64,000 bases of DNA from Amphimedon queenslandica (lineage: Eukaryota > Porifera > Demospongiae > Haplosclerida > Niphatidae): NCBI RefSeq assembly GCF_000090795.2, contig NW_003546378.1, forward strand, positions 33,853 through 97,852. Reading direction: 5' to 3'. The translations under genes were made by a program, and so were the position numbers. Below the pieces are notes generated by a model. The model was not told the origin of the DNA and did not search any database. It worked only from the letters and a program-made list of their open reading frames with translations. This document shows positions 1-11,626 of this stretch, piece by piece. The first letter of the stretch is position 1; each line of letters starts with the position of its first letter.

Positions 1-356
1 TTCACTGTTACTCATTCATGAGTATAATAGTTTACGCCTCCACAGGCAAAACTGACTTTTGGTTAATTAGTGCAATATGGAAAATGAAATCGCCAAAAAT
101 ATGCGATGTTACTGTTAATTTTTGTTGTGTCCCCCCCCCCCTACAAAACAATCCTGTATGAATCCCTGAGCGTATTCTACTTGTAATAAATTTCATGTTG
201 CAGTTAGTCAATCGTACTTTCAGCACATGTACATGTAGCTTAATTTTTCTCCACTCTGTACTGGCTTTCAGTAACAACAAAATTTTAGGAATGGATTATG
301 ACATACATGTATGTATCAGATTTGACTGTAGTGTTGACATTGTGTAATGTACTAAC

Positions 357-3300
357 CTGTATTGCAATTTTATGAACAACACCACCAATTACTTTAGTTT
401 CATATGCAACTCTACAAAAGATACATAAAATAATTGCTTGGTGCTTGAATGAAAGAAAAATGTTTTATCGTATTTGGTGAAGCAAAAAATATACATTTTC
501 AATTTATAAGATAAAAAATTGAGAAATTGAATGTTCAACATTTATCATTCATCAGTAGTGATCAATGTCCAGTAGAAATTCAAAAAACTTACAATTAGTA
601 CATGCACATGCAAGTGTACATTATTTTTGAACACTAAAATGACAAAAATTGAACAGAAAACACATGCATAAATGATGAAAACACACAGAAACTTACGCTG
701 GTTCATTACCAGTACTATTAGTACTGTCATCAGCTTGTGACACATATGCTTTGCTATCAGCTACATGTACATGTAGAAAAATTTAAAAATGCTATACATA
801 ATACAACTCACATTTCCTTCCATCAGTTTCATCCTTAAAACTTTGGAAACCTTTTATAGCAAAAGTAAAGTACATGTCAAAATTTTAGACAATTACTTTC
901 TGATGTGTGAACTCTTTCCAGTGAATGACGACTGTTACCAGAAGCATCAGCAGATTGTCTTCTACTTGTTTGACTTGATATTTTAGTGTCACTGACTCTT
1001 AGTAATAGAGACACTTCACTGCCACTTGCTTTTAATGACTTAACTACATTCTTCACTTCCCAACTAACCTATAAAACATATCAAAGTTAAACTTATTGCA
1101 CATACATGTACATGTACATGTATGTTGTATTAAAATAAAACATACATATAATAGCCTATTAAACATATAAATTCTAACCACATTCTGATCATTGATTTGT
1201 ATAAGTTCCACTCCTTCATACATCTTCCCGGATCTTGCAGCAGGACTCTAAATACATAAATAAAGGTACTGTACTAAAACAGTTTTTATCTTATGAGTCA
1301 GTAAAATGTTGATTACTGGCCAAATGAGATATACATGATTGTTAATTAGTGTACATCTATGATGTACAAGTATTTAAGAATGAATAAAACACAAACTAAC
1401 ATCATCTTCAATATGACTGACAACTAGAGCCCCTCGTCTACTTCTTTGAATACTAAACCCCTAAATGGAAGAAAAACATATTTAAACTAGACAGAGCCTC
1501 ATAGTCACAGTTAAGCTTGCAGCTTCTTATCATTTTTGTTCATCATGTCATGTACAAATGTACTGTGTGAATGTGATTATTAATATTTTTGAAGGGATGG
1601 GGCTATGTCCCTAACTTGTGAGTGAGAGAATGCTTTCTTGTGTGAAAGAATCAAGAGTTTTTCCATAAGACAAACAGCTGCAATTTCTTTAGCATAGCTA
1701 ACTAAGTATTTCTTAGATATGGCATTTAAAGGTCCCAACTCACTGATGTTGCCTATGCCCTCCAGTGGACCTGCCAAGCTCCAGCACCTTTCTGGTCATG
1801 GGTGACAAATACATGTAAGTGGCAACTAAGAGGCAGCTCTAGTCACCCTTAATCATGCTACGGCAGTCACTTGGCCTGGCTGTCCTTTTTTACAAAGCAA
1901 TGTGAAGTACTTTAAGAAGCTTCAACACAAGGCTCATCTCAAACAAGACCCTTCACCCAAATGACTGTACATGGGGAAATGGTTTCGCTGGCAAGACTAC
2001 ATGTAGGTCTATGAAGTGGGAGTTGTAAAATTACTACTTTAATCCATCTACACTACATAAGGTGTCAAAATTAACATCAGATTAATGATCAAAACCTACA
2101 ATTGCAACTTACCAAACCTTTAGACAAATGAGGTATTAAAGTCACTGATGATAAAGAAACTGAGTCTGGTTTAGTAAATTGCTCAGGTGTCATTAAGTCA
2201 TTAGTGAGTTGCAGTATTTGTGAACACTATAAAATATAATTTTTAATACAAGCAGATAAAATATTCTCATACAACAATAATACCAAACTAAGTACATGCG
2301 CATGTACTACACATTTGAATATTAAAGTTAAACTTATGCAGCTGATCCATTTAAACAACAGGCACTCATGCAATAAAATAAGATTTAGTACAGATAATGC
2401 AGTACTTCTATACAAATTATTCCTTAATAAATTTCGATACAATACTAAGCAGGTAAACACAAAGCAACACATTTGCATACCATATACATGCACATGTACA
2501 TGTAGCAGGGAAAATTGGTTGGCAAATCCATGACAAAATTGCTAAAATAAACCTGCCATTCTGAGAATGCTCAATGACGTGTGGTTGCAAAATTGCCAAT
2601 ATCAAAACTGCCATTACATTATAGTAAAAGAATTGCCAATATCAAGCATTGTCAAACAGTGACGCTATACAATATAAAGAATAGAGTACAAAGTGTATTT
2701 TATAATCTCTAATTGAGATGGGCAAAAGAAAATATACAAGTACTGTACACATAGAGCACTCAGAAAGGGCTAAACAATAAAAAATCAAACAACAGATTAA
2801 TAATTAAAGAGCATGATGTACATGTACATGTGTATATACAGTATACAATGCATGTTACACTAGACATCAAGAAATTAATGACGACTAACAAAACAATAAC
2901 TGCAACTTACAACATTGGAAACTTCATTAAAATCTGTATCATCACAATCCTATATGTAGGACAGAGACAATAAGTAGAGACTGATAAACAAACGTAAATG
3001 TACACGCACACTACAACTAACAAGAATTGTCAAGAAAATTTAAACTTATTATGAAAACAAACAAAGTAAAACATGTCATGATGCTCCTTTGCATTCAGCT
3101 GAGCCCAGGAAGTGATTACACAGACCTTACCCAATAATTAAATATTCACAACTGCATGTTGTAAGGTATTCTTTCTGACTGGGTTGTATAATATACAATA
3201 AGCTTAAAGCTAAAAGACACAGATACTCCTCAAAGTACCACAACAGAAGTAAGGAATGGATCAGTATATGCTATAACTGCAGTTACTGTTTCTGGCTTCT

Positions 3301-6300
3301 AAGAACACGTAACCTTAAGATCCTTTGTTGTTGTCTTGGTTGTCTATCTATTGCTGCTTTTGTAGCTATTAATGATCATCCTGATAAGCTAACAACCCTT
3401 ACAAGTGTCTTCAAGGAATGGGTTTTAATGGTTTATGCTCTAAAATTGTTCTATCTCGCTATGCTGATTAGGGTCCATTTATTACTCATTAAGCTTCCAA
3501 TTACAATCAAGAATTAATGGAGGAGCAAAACTGTTTTTGTGGGTCAGCATTGAACTACAAAATTAAAAGATGTGGCACTAAATTTGGAATTTCCCCAAAA
3601 AAATATTTCGCGAAAAATTAATTTTTATCAATCCACAAAATTTTAGCTCTGCAAAATTAAATTAAAATTAAGGCTGAGTGATACTTCTGTTGAAAGAGAT
3701 AAAAAGGTGATTACACTCCAGGTCCAGGAAGCCTTGACTCATTAAGCTAATGTGGGGCTAAATCAAAAAAGTAGTATGGAATTACTTTAAGCCTTAGCTA
3801 TAGACCACCCTAGGCGTGAATTGGAAAAGTTATGAATTTCATTAATTTTATATATGGTATATGCCCACACATCATAATTGGCTGCCATTTTGGTTGGCAA
3901 GTTTATTATGGAAGTCAATGGAGGCACGAAGAAAATGCCTCACTTACCTGCTGTAGCTCTATTAATAGGTAAAAAGCACTTATTATAAGAAAGAACAGCT
4001 GCCTCTAAGCTTCTCCTGTCAAGGAATTGGTCAAATTTGCTCCAGAATTCTTAATACAGGTTTGTTTTTATGTCGGTCTGTTTGTTCTCCATTGAAAGTT
4101 GCCAACCAAAATGGCGGCCGGAATTAATTTCATCCTAAACCATGCCTTACAACCGTAAAAATTTCTAATAATCTTCCTATGCATTCAATTCTCGCCTAGG
4201 GTGGTTTATAGTACATTACAATTTTGAGAGAGTGATTTTGTATTACTGGAAAAAAGCAAACACCTGAAGCTCATGCTAGGTATTAATTACTGACCACATC
4301 CAACAGGTCTTACCAGCTGTTACAGAGAATCAAGGACAGAAAATTTGCTTTCAGCATTATAAATGCATCTGCATGTACAGTACATTATTGATAATAATTA
4401 ATAATTATTATCAATTTTTCATTATGTCATAATTCAAAAAATATATTTTGAATGAGGATGTGCCATACTGAAAGAAATTGAATGCTACATGTACATTACT
4501 TCATGTTAGATACATGAAGCTCTGAGAACTGGAGAATAAGTTATCAAATGATGATTGAAAAAGTGACTGCTATGTGATGAGACTCAGACCCTAGTGAAGG
4601 AAAGAGGGACTGTATACATGTAAGCAACAGCTTTATTGTGAATGACATTATTGGACGAATTGAAAAAGTGCAGAAAGTTTGTTGTTGAAGTGACATTGAA
4701 CAAGAAGAAAGGATCCAAAGAAAGAGTTTGGAAAGCAAGAGTTGTGACATCTGAAAAAAAGGCCCAATATGCCTCCCACAAAAATAAGTAAAAAAAGTAC
4801 AGTATCAAGAAGACATAAAACTTGTCAAGACAAACAGGTAAAATATGAAGGAAGAGAAAGATCAAAAGAAGAATGAGTACAGTGAAAAGTGACAAAAACA
4901 TTTACATGTACCTGCATGTACATGACAAAAACAAAAGTACACAGCTTATTTAAAAATGGGATTAATTACATAAAATATATTGTAAAGAGAACTATCTTAC
5001 AAAATAAATGCAGAGTACAGATATTGCACCGAGCTGAATTATTACAATTCTTACCAGGACTCTTGCAAGGTTCATGCAGCAACTCAATAACTGTAAACGA
5101 AAGTCTTCATAGCATTCTATCAGTTTTGTAGGAAATCTATAAAATTTAGGTAGAATTAATTCAAAAAATGCAGTTAATAAGAGTGAAATATGACATACAT
5201 GTATCACCCTTAATTCATTTACCAGCACGGTGGCACTTCTGAAGTCTTTTGCAATTTTTACACATGCATAAAAAATAACACATACAGGAAGGCAGCTAAA
5301 GAATGGTAATGTACACTGTACATGTAATTGTCACAAAAATAAAAATTTAAAAATTATCGTTGCGTAGCTACATGTATATGCATAAACTATCCCACAGGAA
5401 CCACACTATTTTGACAATCAGTGGTAAAAAAAAATTTGTAGAGACAGTTTCCAACAAAAGTTGTACAAGGAACTTTTAACTGTTCCAGTTCAAGTAGCAT
5501 GTTAATAAAATAATAACATAAGGCTGATGTGGGGTCATATACAGGAACCCATGCATATAAAATAAAATAAATACAAGTAAAAAGATTAACCTGTCTAGCC
5601 AGCCAATCAAAAATTTTGCTGCCTCCACTACCGTAACTCCAGCTTCAATACAATACAAAAGGCTATCATCACCCTAAGAAAAAAGCAATGCATTAAATGT
5701 GACCCTATACTGTACATGTACTTTACAAAGAACATATTGTACACACATACAGCATTAAAGGGTAACTGCAATGTATTTTTAGGTATTTATTTTATGGTCT
5801 TAATATGATTGCCTGACCATAATGAAACACAGACAGACAAACCGAGTACCTAGTCCTCGCCTACGCAAAGCTGGGCGAGGCCAATAATGATGTGTTCCAA
5901 CTCCTATTGTCTAAAAAAATTTATTCACTAAGATATGAGCCTTCAAATATGCTCATTTTGCTTGCTTCAATGTTACTTCCTGTCGGTGGGTGTGGCTAAA
6001 CGTGACGTCATAAGAGGCATAGATGCAGATAAATCCATTGCTGTACAGGGAGAAATAATGCTTTATTCTCATGCCCAGTAATGTAATAGCACTAATTTAA
6101 AGATTGGGATCCTTAGCTTTCATTATTCCAAGCATGAAACTGCANNNNNNNNNNTACTGGGCATGAGAATAAAGGATTATTTCCCCCTGTACAGCAATAG
6201 ATTTGTCTGCATCTATGCCTCTTATGACGTCACGTTTAGCCACACCCACCGACAGGAAGTAACATTGAAGCAAGCAAAATGAGCATATTTGAAGGCTCAT

Positions 6301-9295
6301 ATCTTAGTGAATAATTTTTTTAGACAATGGGAGTTGGAACACATCATTATTATGGTCAGGCAATCATATTAAGACCATAAAATAAATACCCTAAAAATAC
6401 ATTGCAGTTACCCTTTTATTTTCAGTATACATGTAGTCTTGTATACACTGTACATGTATTTCATTGCATATTTTAATTAAACTAAAATGTCAGTTTCCAT
6501 ATATGCAACAACAAAGAATGATAATTAATAGCACCTTTCATGGTTAAGTAATTTGCATGTACAAGCACTCAGCACTGTATATTTTAGGCTTCCATAAAAT
6601 AAGTACATGTACTTTCAAAAAATGACAATTAAAACTTTCTGTCAATTATTGCATACACGTACATGTACTTTTTTAGCTTATTACTAGGGCTGAAACGAAT
6701 AGTATTTTTCACTATTCGAATAATTGGCATGCTAAACGAACGAATATTCGAATAATTGAACTGTTATTGTTGAATGATTATAAACTACCTTTTTGGTGTT
6801 AAACTTTTCAAAATGATGCCAAACAGGGCTTCTTAGAGATTGAGAACCACTTTCCCTGGCCACAGCAGCAGTATTTAGCAAGTTGGTAAGTAAACAGACC
6901 AAGAAACAGACTAAGAAAGCAGCCTGTGCAGGTGACACGCGTTGGGCGTGGTCGTTAATTATTGCAATAACCATTAATAATTTTATTAGGCGAATAGTTC
7001 GAATAGTAAAAAAACTATTCAAATATTGCTTTAACGAATGAATATTCGAATATCTCACTATTCGTTTCAGCCCTACTTATTACCATGAGAAAAATTGATA
7101 GTACAGTGCAAATAGATGTGCAGATAAACACACAACTAATGCTCGAACATGGACAGTAGCTGTAGCATACTGTAATGGCACAAAATATTGAGAATATAAT
7201 GTACATGTACATAATTGATAAACACTTCCTATAAGGGTATATTCATCTGTTTTGAACATATTCATGGAGACACGTACATGAAGTTACATGTATGACAATT
7301 AAACAGATGATTAGTAGTATTTTTTTGCATTGCTTCCATGTAGAGGTCCCTAAAACATTTGGAAACCTCATTCATATCATTAACATTAAGCAAAATTATT
7401 TATTAGTAGTTTATATGCAAATATATGCATGTATATGAGCACATAAAAAGGATTTTATACTGTACTTCAATTTGCCGTTGAAAGGAGCTAATAGCTTTAA
7501 GAAGCTGAGATGTCCTTTTTGAAAGAAGACTAGCCAGTGAAATTGTAGTATGACGGCTTCGAGCATTGTCCTATTAAAAGTAAAGTTAAACTTGTACAAT
7601 GAATACAACGTACATGCATACATGTACATGTAATTCCAATTGTCACATTAAAAGCATTGCTGGAACCTTTTAAGTACAGGTGTATACCTATGCAGGGAAG
7701 TACATTTAAAATGCAATTAAAAAGGTACAGGACCACACAAAATAAGTGACTTATTTCGAACAAGTGCATCATTATTCTAATCAATAACATTATGCTAATA
7801 TCAGCAAGGTACCAAATAAAACACCAAGAGTTGCTCTATATACACAATAATGACAGGCTCTAATTATAACTCTAAACTAACTTTGAACTACTGTAACCAA
7901 GAGTAACTAATACATGTATAATTTTATATCATTACTGATTATAGTCACTAATGCTATTACATGTACATTGTAAATAGGTATATGTGCATACCACTGAAGC
8001 AAGTAATTCAATAGCTTCAATTAAAAGTTCCTGATGACCAATTTGAGTAACCTAAGGAAAACATTGCCAAAAATTACAGAATACAATAATAATAATGCAC
8101 TAGCTAACTTTTAAGTATTCCAGTTGTGATCGAGTTAGCTTCAATAAATCAGCACCAGTAATACAATGTGCCTCAAACTGAGGGACATGAGACACTAAAC
8201 ACTCATTCAGTCCTACAGGTACACAATCAGCACATGTTTTATTGCTTATTAGCACAAAAGAAAGTTACACGAAGAAATGGTTGCCACTTAAGTAATAATG
8301 AATGTGATCCAAAACCATTGAATAAGTACATGTATAGTTACAAGGCCTTAGTTTATAAAAATCCACATTGTACATGTACAGCATACAATGTTGAAATATC
8401 TTAAGAAATAAAGAGATATTTCACTTGAATCACTTCTGTAGTCTAGGCTGAAAGTGAAATTGTATCAAGACTAGATACACAAATCTCACAAATACAATGT
8501 AACCGTAAGGTTTACAAAGGAGCCAAAACAGCAGGTAGTTTTGTACAAAGTACATGCACATGTACATGTAGATGCTGCCTGCCATGTGGAAGAACATCAA
8601 ATGATCGAAATACAATGTAGTACATGTACATATATGTACATCATACATGCACATGTACATATAAGACAACTTGTCGTTATTAGATCTTGAATACTTTGGC
8701 CTCACACATTTGGTCTAGGTCTCCTAAATTCTCTCATTTTCAGCTTTTGGCCTCTGATGTAGTAGTTATCTTAGGTATTTTTAGCGCTCCAATTTTTAGT
8801 CAGAGCAGTTTCCCAAAATTTATACAATGCCTGTGTTGTAAAATACTAATGGGCGTAATGGGAAGAATTAGTCTTGGCAAAGATCAAAAATAGATCAAAG
8901 GTTGTGTCACAACCTTGGAGGCCATACTAAAGTACGTGTACTAATATCAACAAGGCCAGGTAACTATCCTTGTATCTGTTATGCTTTATTTTAGTGTCTT
9001 TACTTTTGATCTTCCTTTGATATTAAGGACGTCTTGTCATAAAATTTATTTAAATTTAACAAAAGACTTAGTGCTTTAGGGATTTCATATTGACATATAT
9101 ACATTTAGGCTGTATACATAATGTATATCACTCTGTCACTGCACCATGTAATATGTACAAATATACACACAAACTTAGAACAGCCTAGAATTGTAATGTG
9201 ACCCTGATACTACTGATTATTATACCTTTTATCCATAAGGACACTTGATTCACATCCCAATAGCACACTCGACTATACTGAGAGGAGTTGGTCAT
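357..9295 (-). CDS. CNKSR: Connector enhancer of kinase suppressor of Ras (CNK), 5' part of gene, 13 exons seen
   Basis: Scaffold of the Ras-Raf-MEK pathway at the plasma membrane. Exons, read on the minus strand: 9226-9295, 8109-8212, 7992-8051, 7466-7570, 5591-5673, 5055-5136, 2911-2949, 2113-2226, 1401-1460, 1179-1247, 939-1068, 697-748, 357-411. All junctions are GT-AG and all phases agree, giving 341 codons with no stop. Residues about 8-80 form a SAM domain (YWDVNQVSLWIKG, then VTQIGHQELLIEAIELL, close to vertebrate CNK). Residues about 85-185 are the CRIC region (AAKFLIGWLDR is diagnostic). Residues about 207-292 are a PDZ domain (GLGFSIQRSRRGALVVSHIE, then SPAARSGKMYEGVELIQIND). The start ATG at 9295 is the only one just before the SAM. 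The C-terminal part, usually including a PH domain, lies beyond position 1. The gene is head to head with the mannose-6-phosphate receptor. Identification is strong; the last two exons are less certain. Confidence 0.92.
1179..2226 (-). other. CNKSR: PDZ domain exons of CNK
   Basis: Exons 8-10, with exon 11 completing the fold, encode a PDZ domain. The beta-A/beta-B carboxylate loop reads KGLGFSI, the canonical x-Phi-G-Phi form being GLGF. It is followed by ALVVSHIEDDSPAARSG and VELIQINDQNVVSWEVKNV, typical of PDZ beta-C to alpha-B. Exon 11 (939-1068) supplies KNVVKSLKASGSEVSLLLRV and then a Ser/Gln-rich linker. Confidence 0.9.
2950..5054. other. CNK intron 6 with a foldback MITE
   Basis: This 2.1-kb intron lies between the exons ending at 5055 and starting at 2949. 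It contains an inverted-repeat element at 3799-4210, described separately, an AT-rich palindrome at 4388-4416 and TACATGTA motifs. Long open frames at 4544-4901 are low-complexity hydrophobic translations of purine-rich DNA and are not convincing genes. Confidence 0.6.
3799..4210. repeat. Foldback MITE, TATAGACCACCCTAGGCG termini
   Basis: The left end reads TATAGACCACCCTAGGCG and the right end is its near-perfect inverse (CGCCTAGGGTGGTTTATA). Subterminal sequence is also inverted: GCCATTTTGGTTGGCAAGTT near 3890 against GTTGCCAACCAAAATGGCGG near 4100. There is no coding capacity. It is a non-autonomous inverted-repeat DNA element; a TA target duplication is possible but cannot be separated from the terminal TATA. 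Confidence 0.75.
5757..6417. mobile_element. Large palindromic MITE with CRE sites, 10-N gap at centre
   Basis: Two arms of roughly 260-320 bases are inverted copies of each other: AAAGGGTAACTGCAATGTAT at the left and ATACATTGCAGTTACCCTTT at the right. Each arm holds TAAACGTGACGTCATAAGAG or its inverse, thus a perfect TGACGTCA cAMP-response palindrome. The run of Ns at 6145-6154 sits at the hairpin loop, as expected for a failed assembly through a palindrome. The element lies in CNK intron 4. A third arm of the same family is at the right edge of the window (63718-64000). Confidence 0.85.
6145..6154. other. Assembly gap of 10 N
   Basis: Ten Ns lie between the two arms of the palindromic MITE; this is an assembly artefact of the inverted repeat. 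Confidence 0.99.
6685..7075. mobile_element. hAT-type MITE with 8-bp target duplication and BED-finger remnant
   Basis: The termini are TAGGGCTGAAACGAATAG and CTATTCGTTTCAGCCCTA. They are flanked by perfect 8-bp direct repeats CTTATTAC (6677-6684 and 7076-7083), the hallmark of hAT insertion. The interior, read on the minus strand, encodes a short peptide with SPVWHHFEKFNTKK, the start of a BED zinc finger as found at the N terminus of hAT transposases. This is therefore a deletion derivative of an autonomous hAT element. A second, eroded copy lies at 46085-46432. Confidence 0.88.
7992..9295 (-). other. CNKSR: SAM domain exons of CNK
   Basis: Exons 1-3 (9226-9295, 8109-8212, 7992-8051) encode the sterile alpha motif. 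The segments WDVNQVSLWIKG, GADLLKLTRSQLEYLK and VTQIGHQELLIEAIELL follow the five-helix SAM pattern and match the vertebrate CNK order WLKGL, GEKLLQLT, VTRIGHQELILEAVDLL known for the family. The phase 1 junction after AAA-G at 9226 is shared by exon 2. Intron 1 (8213-9225, about 1 kb) contains only AT-rich sequence and TACATGTA motifs. Confidence 0.9.
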
Positions 9296-9476
9296 AGAAG
9301 CTTCCACTTGATTTGCTTCTACAGCAGCCATGATCTAAATTTTCTTTACTTCTGTTTCACAGGCTCTCAGGCCGAGTGTCACTCGGTAATCTCAGGTTCT
9401 CACACTTCGTCCCACTCAGCTCTGTGAGCTGCTCACTGCTCAGATCCAGTCCAAGTGTATGTAAAAAGCAATAAAA

Positions 9477-9486
9477 GTCACGTGAT
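9477..9486 (+). promoter_or_regulatory. CLEAR-like E-box GTCACGTGAT
   Basis: Nine of ten bases agree with the vertebrate CLEAR consensus GTCACGTGAC, bound by TFEB/MITF-family factors at lysosomal gene promoters. It lies 43 bases upstream of the receptor ATG. Confidence 0.6.
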
Positions 9487-9508
9487 GACTTGAAGAGGGC
9501 GGGGCTCA

Positions 9509-9518
9509 GTCACGTGAA
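9509..9518 (+). promoter_or_regulatory. Second CLEAR-like E-box GTCACGTGAA
   Basis: This is a second CACGTG core flanked by GT and GA, 32 bases from the first and 11 bases upstream of the receptor ATG, so it may lie in the 5' UTR. USF or MYC-type factors bind the same core, so the factor cannot be named from sequence alone. Confidence 0.55.
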
Positions 9519-9528
9519 TACTGCAACT

Positions 9529-11626
9529 ATGGCTGAATGGAGCTTCAAAGTCACCCTGCTCTTGTTACTTCTATTTCGATTGTGTTTTACTGGTGCCACC
9601 GAATGGAAGCATTGTCCTCTTAACTGTAATCAGAATTATAACATTGGTGGAGAATACAATGTTTCACTGTCATCCTTAAGTGGGTAAGGTTCTGAAACAT
9701 GTACACATGATATTATACACTGTAAGTGTTTGCCAAATTTACTATAGTTTGTGTACCACAACTTTACTATTATTGAATTTTATGGATCTTGAGTTATTTG
9801 TTTGGCCCCTGATTATGTGGGGGCGAACAACAAGCTAACTCCTCCCCTGGTACATGTATATAATTTTAGTGTGGCATGTAGATGCCGTGATGTACTGAAG
9901 GTCTTTGGTGTACTAAGTTTTTGTTGTAATTATTTTATTGATATGATATTTACATTGTATACACATATTTTAGAATCTTTGATTTTCTCCTTTACTAAAA
10001 TTAATACATGCAATTGTTAAATGGCATTTTTGTTTTTCATTATTAGGGTGTGGCCTGCTGTGTATTACCATAGTAATGATGTTAATTCTTTGCAAAACAT
10101 ACCAACATTCTTCAATCTCAGTGTTTGTGCTCCATTATCGTCTACTGTTGTGAACTGTGATGGAGATCATGTGTGCTACACTACTGATTTTAATTCTTTC
10201 TATTCATTAGGTTAGATTTAAAAAAGATATGCATAAATGATTTGCCTTTTAGCTTCTCATGGTTCTTGTGCCTACAAATCGGAGAATAGAATGTTGACAC
10301 TAAGTTATCATTATAGTGCTGCGGGTTCGTCTCAATTTGGTAATGGCAATGTTACCATAACTCTGGTGTGTGGAGTTTCAATTGTAAGTTTTCTATTTCC
10401 TAATCATCAATGAACATATACATGTACTGTATTCATGCCTCATAATGCTGTTTGTGATGTTTATGTTTCTGTTTCTATGCTTTACAGTTAATTTGATAAT
10501 AGTGACTGTGAAGATGAATGTTTATAATGGTAGTCATACTGCAATAGAGCTCGTGCATGGGTGTAGTTAATGAGAAGTGTGGCTAAATTTGCCTCTATGT
10601 TAGGTGGGAACAAACTGGGATTTTTCATCAAAGAGATATTATACTTGGCTGTAGAATAGTAGTGAGTTCTTCACTCAGCATATACCTTCATATCCTACCT
10701 TACTCTAGCTAGGAAGCTCAACTACAGAATTTATTCATATTCTTTTCTGTATTTCGCTATGTACATTCTTGCCACCCCAACGTGTAGCTGCCCCCCCCCT
10801 CCCTGTAGATTACATCCATGCAAGAGCTCTATTTATTATACTTGTATTAACTACATGTATACACATGTGTACAACAGTATTTATGTGTATTTGGTCTACC
10901 TGAATGACAAAATACTGGTGAATTTGGCTGCACAAGACTGACAATTAATGTGTTACCATTTGGCATTATGAAGCCATCATTGTTTATTGCAAAAATTGTG
11001 CTCACATCCTCATTTTCAGTTTGGGTAGATATTGCATTTCTGATGTACATATGTACATGTGTACATGTACATGCATGTATACACTTGTACACTGTACATG
11101 CATGTTCAAGTACATGAATTCTTTTTGATAGGGTGTTCCTGAAATTATTGAAGGGGATCCACATACAGGTAGTATAGAAATACTATGGAGCACATCATCA
11201 GTTTGTAAATCAGTGGGACAGCGAAATGAAACTAAATGTTATCTTGTTGATCATTACTATTATAATGGTCTACAAGCATCTTTTGTTGATTTGAGTGGAC
11301 TATATAGAAAGTCTGGCTATGAAGCTAGTAATACTGAAAGGCCGGGTTTACAGTTTATAATTAGTGTGTGTCAGCCCATTTATACTGGAGGCCCCTGTGA
11401 TAATTCGATGATTTGTTTATATTCTAATGATTCTCAAGTCTCTGTTTCAAGCAGTGTGAGCCTTCCTAGTCCTCTGGCTCTGTTTTCTCATTCTAACACA
11501 ACCACTCCCAGTTTTGAAGGAAGTGATGTCGTTGTCACTTATCCTATTACTGCTCACTGGGTTTCTGCACAATGTTCTTCTAGTGCCTATGTGAAGATTA
11601 AGTTTCGATGCCCTAGCAAAAATCAG
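9529..11626 (+). other. IGF2R: Receptor exons 1-4: signal peptide and MRH repeats 1-2
   Basis: Exons: 9529-9683, 10047-10210, 10253-10383, 11132-11626. Exon 1 codes for the cleavable leader MAEWSFKVTLLLLLLFRLCF and the start of repeat 1. Repeat 1 ends at VTITLVCGVS. Repeat 2 is a single 495-base exon (ILWSTSSVC to IKFRCPSKNQ). Introns 1 (9684-10046) and 3 (10384-11131) carry nothing but T-rich sequence, a poly-C run near 10790 and TACATGTA motifs. Confidence 0.9.

Larger units (their letters stand above)
9296..9528. promoter_or_regulatory. Bidirectional promoter between CNK and the M6P receptor
   Basis: Only 233 bases separate the two divergent start codons. The stretch is more GC-rich than its surroundings and contains two E-box palindromes of the extended form GTCACGTGA (9477-9485 and 9509-9517) and a GGGCGGGGC Sp1/KLF-like box at 9497-9505. 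No TATA box stands in a convincing position for either gene. Shared regulation is inferred from the geometry only. Confidence 0.65.

Noticed and set aside
1-356. Further CNK exons at the left edge (open frame 32-280)
   Set aside because: A possible acceptor at about 257 exists, but the translation shows no PH-domain pattern and runs into low-complexity sequence.
4388-4416. Perfect AT-only palindrome (ATTGATAATAATTAATAATT and inverse) as a regulatory hairpin
   Set aside because: AT-rich palindromes are expected by chance in such DNA and nothing supports a function.
4544-4901. Hydrophobic open frames in CNK intron 6
   Set aside because: Low-complexity Leu/Phe translation of a purine-rich opposite strand; no domain, and within an intron.
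7280-7350. Extra CNK exon in intron 4 (GGACCTCTACATGG)
   Set aside because: In the required phase it meets a stop, and exons 4 and 5 already join in phase with a family-like sequence.
9490-9528. N-terminal extension of the receptor from a TTG at 9490
   Set aside because: TTG is not a credible start in animals, and the ATG at 9529 begins a perfect signal peptide.
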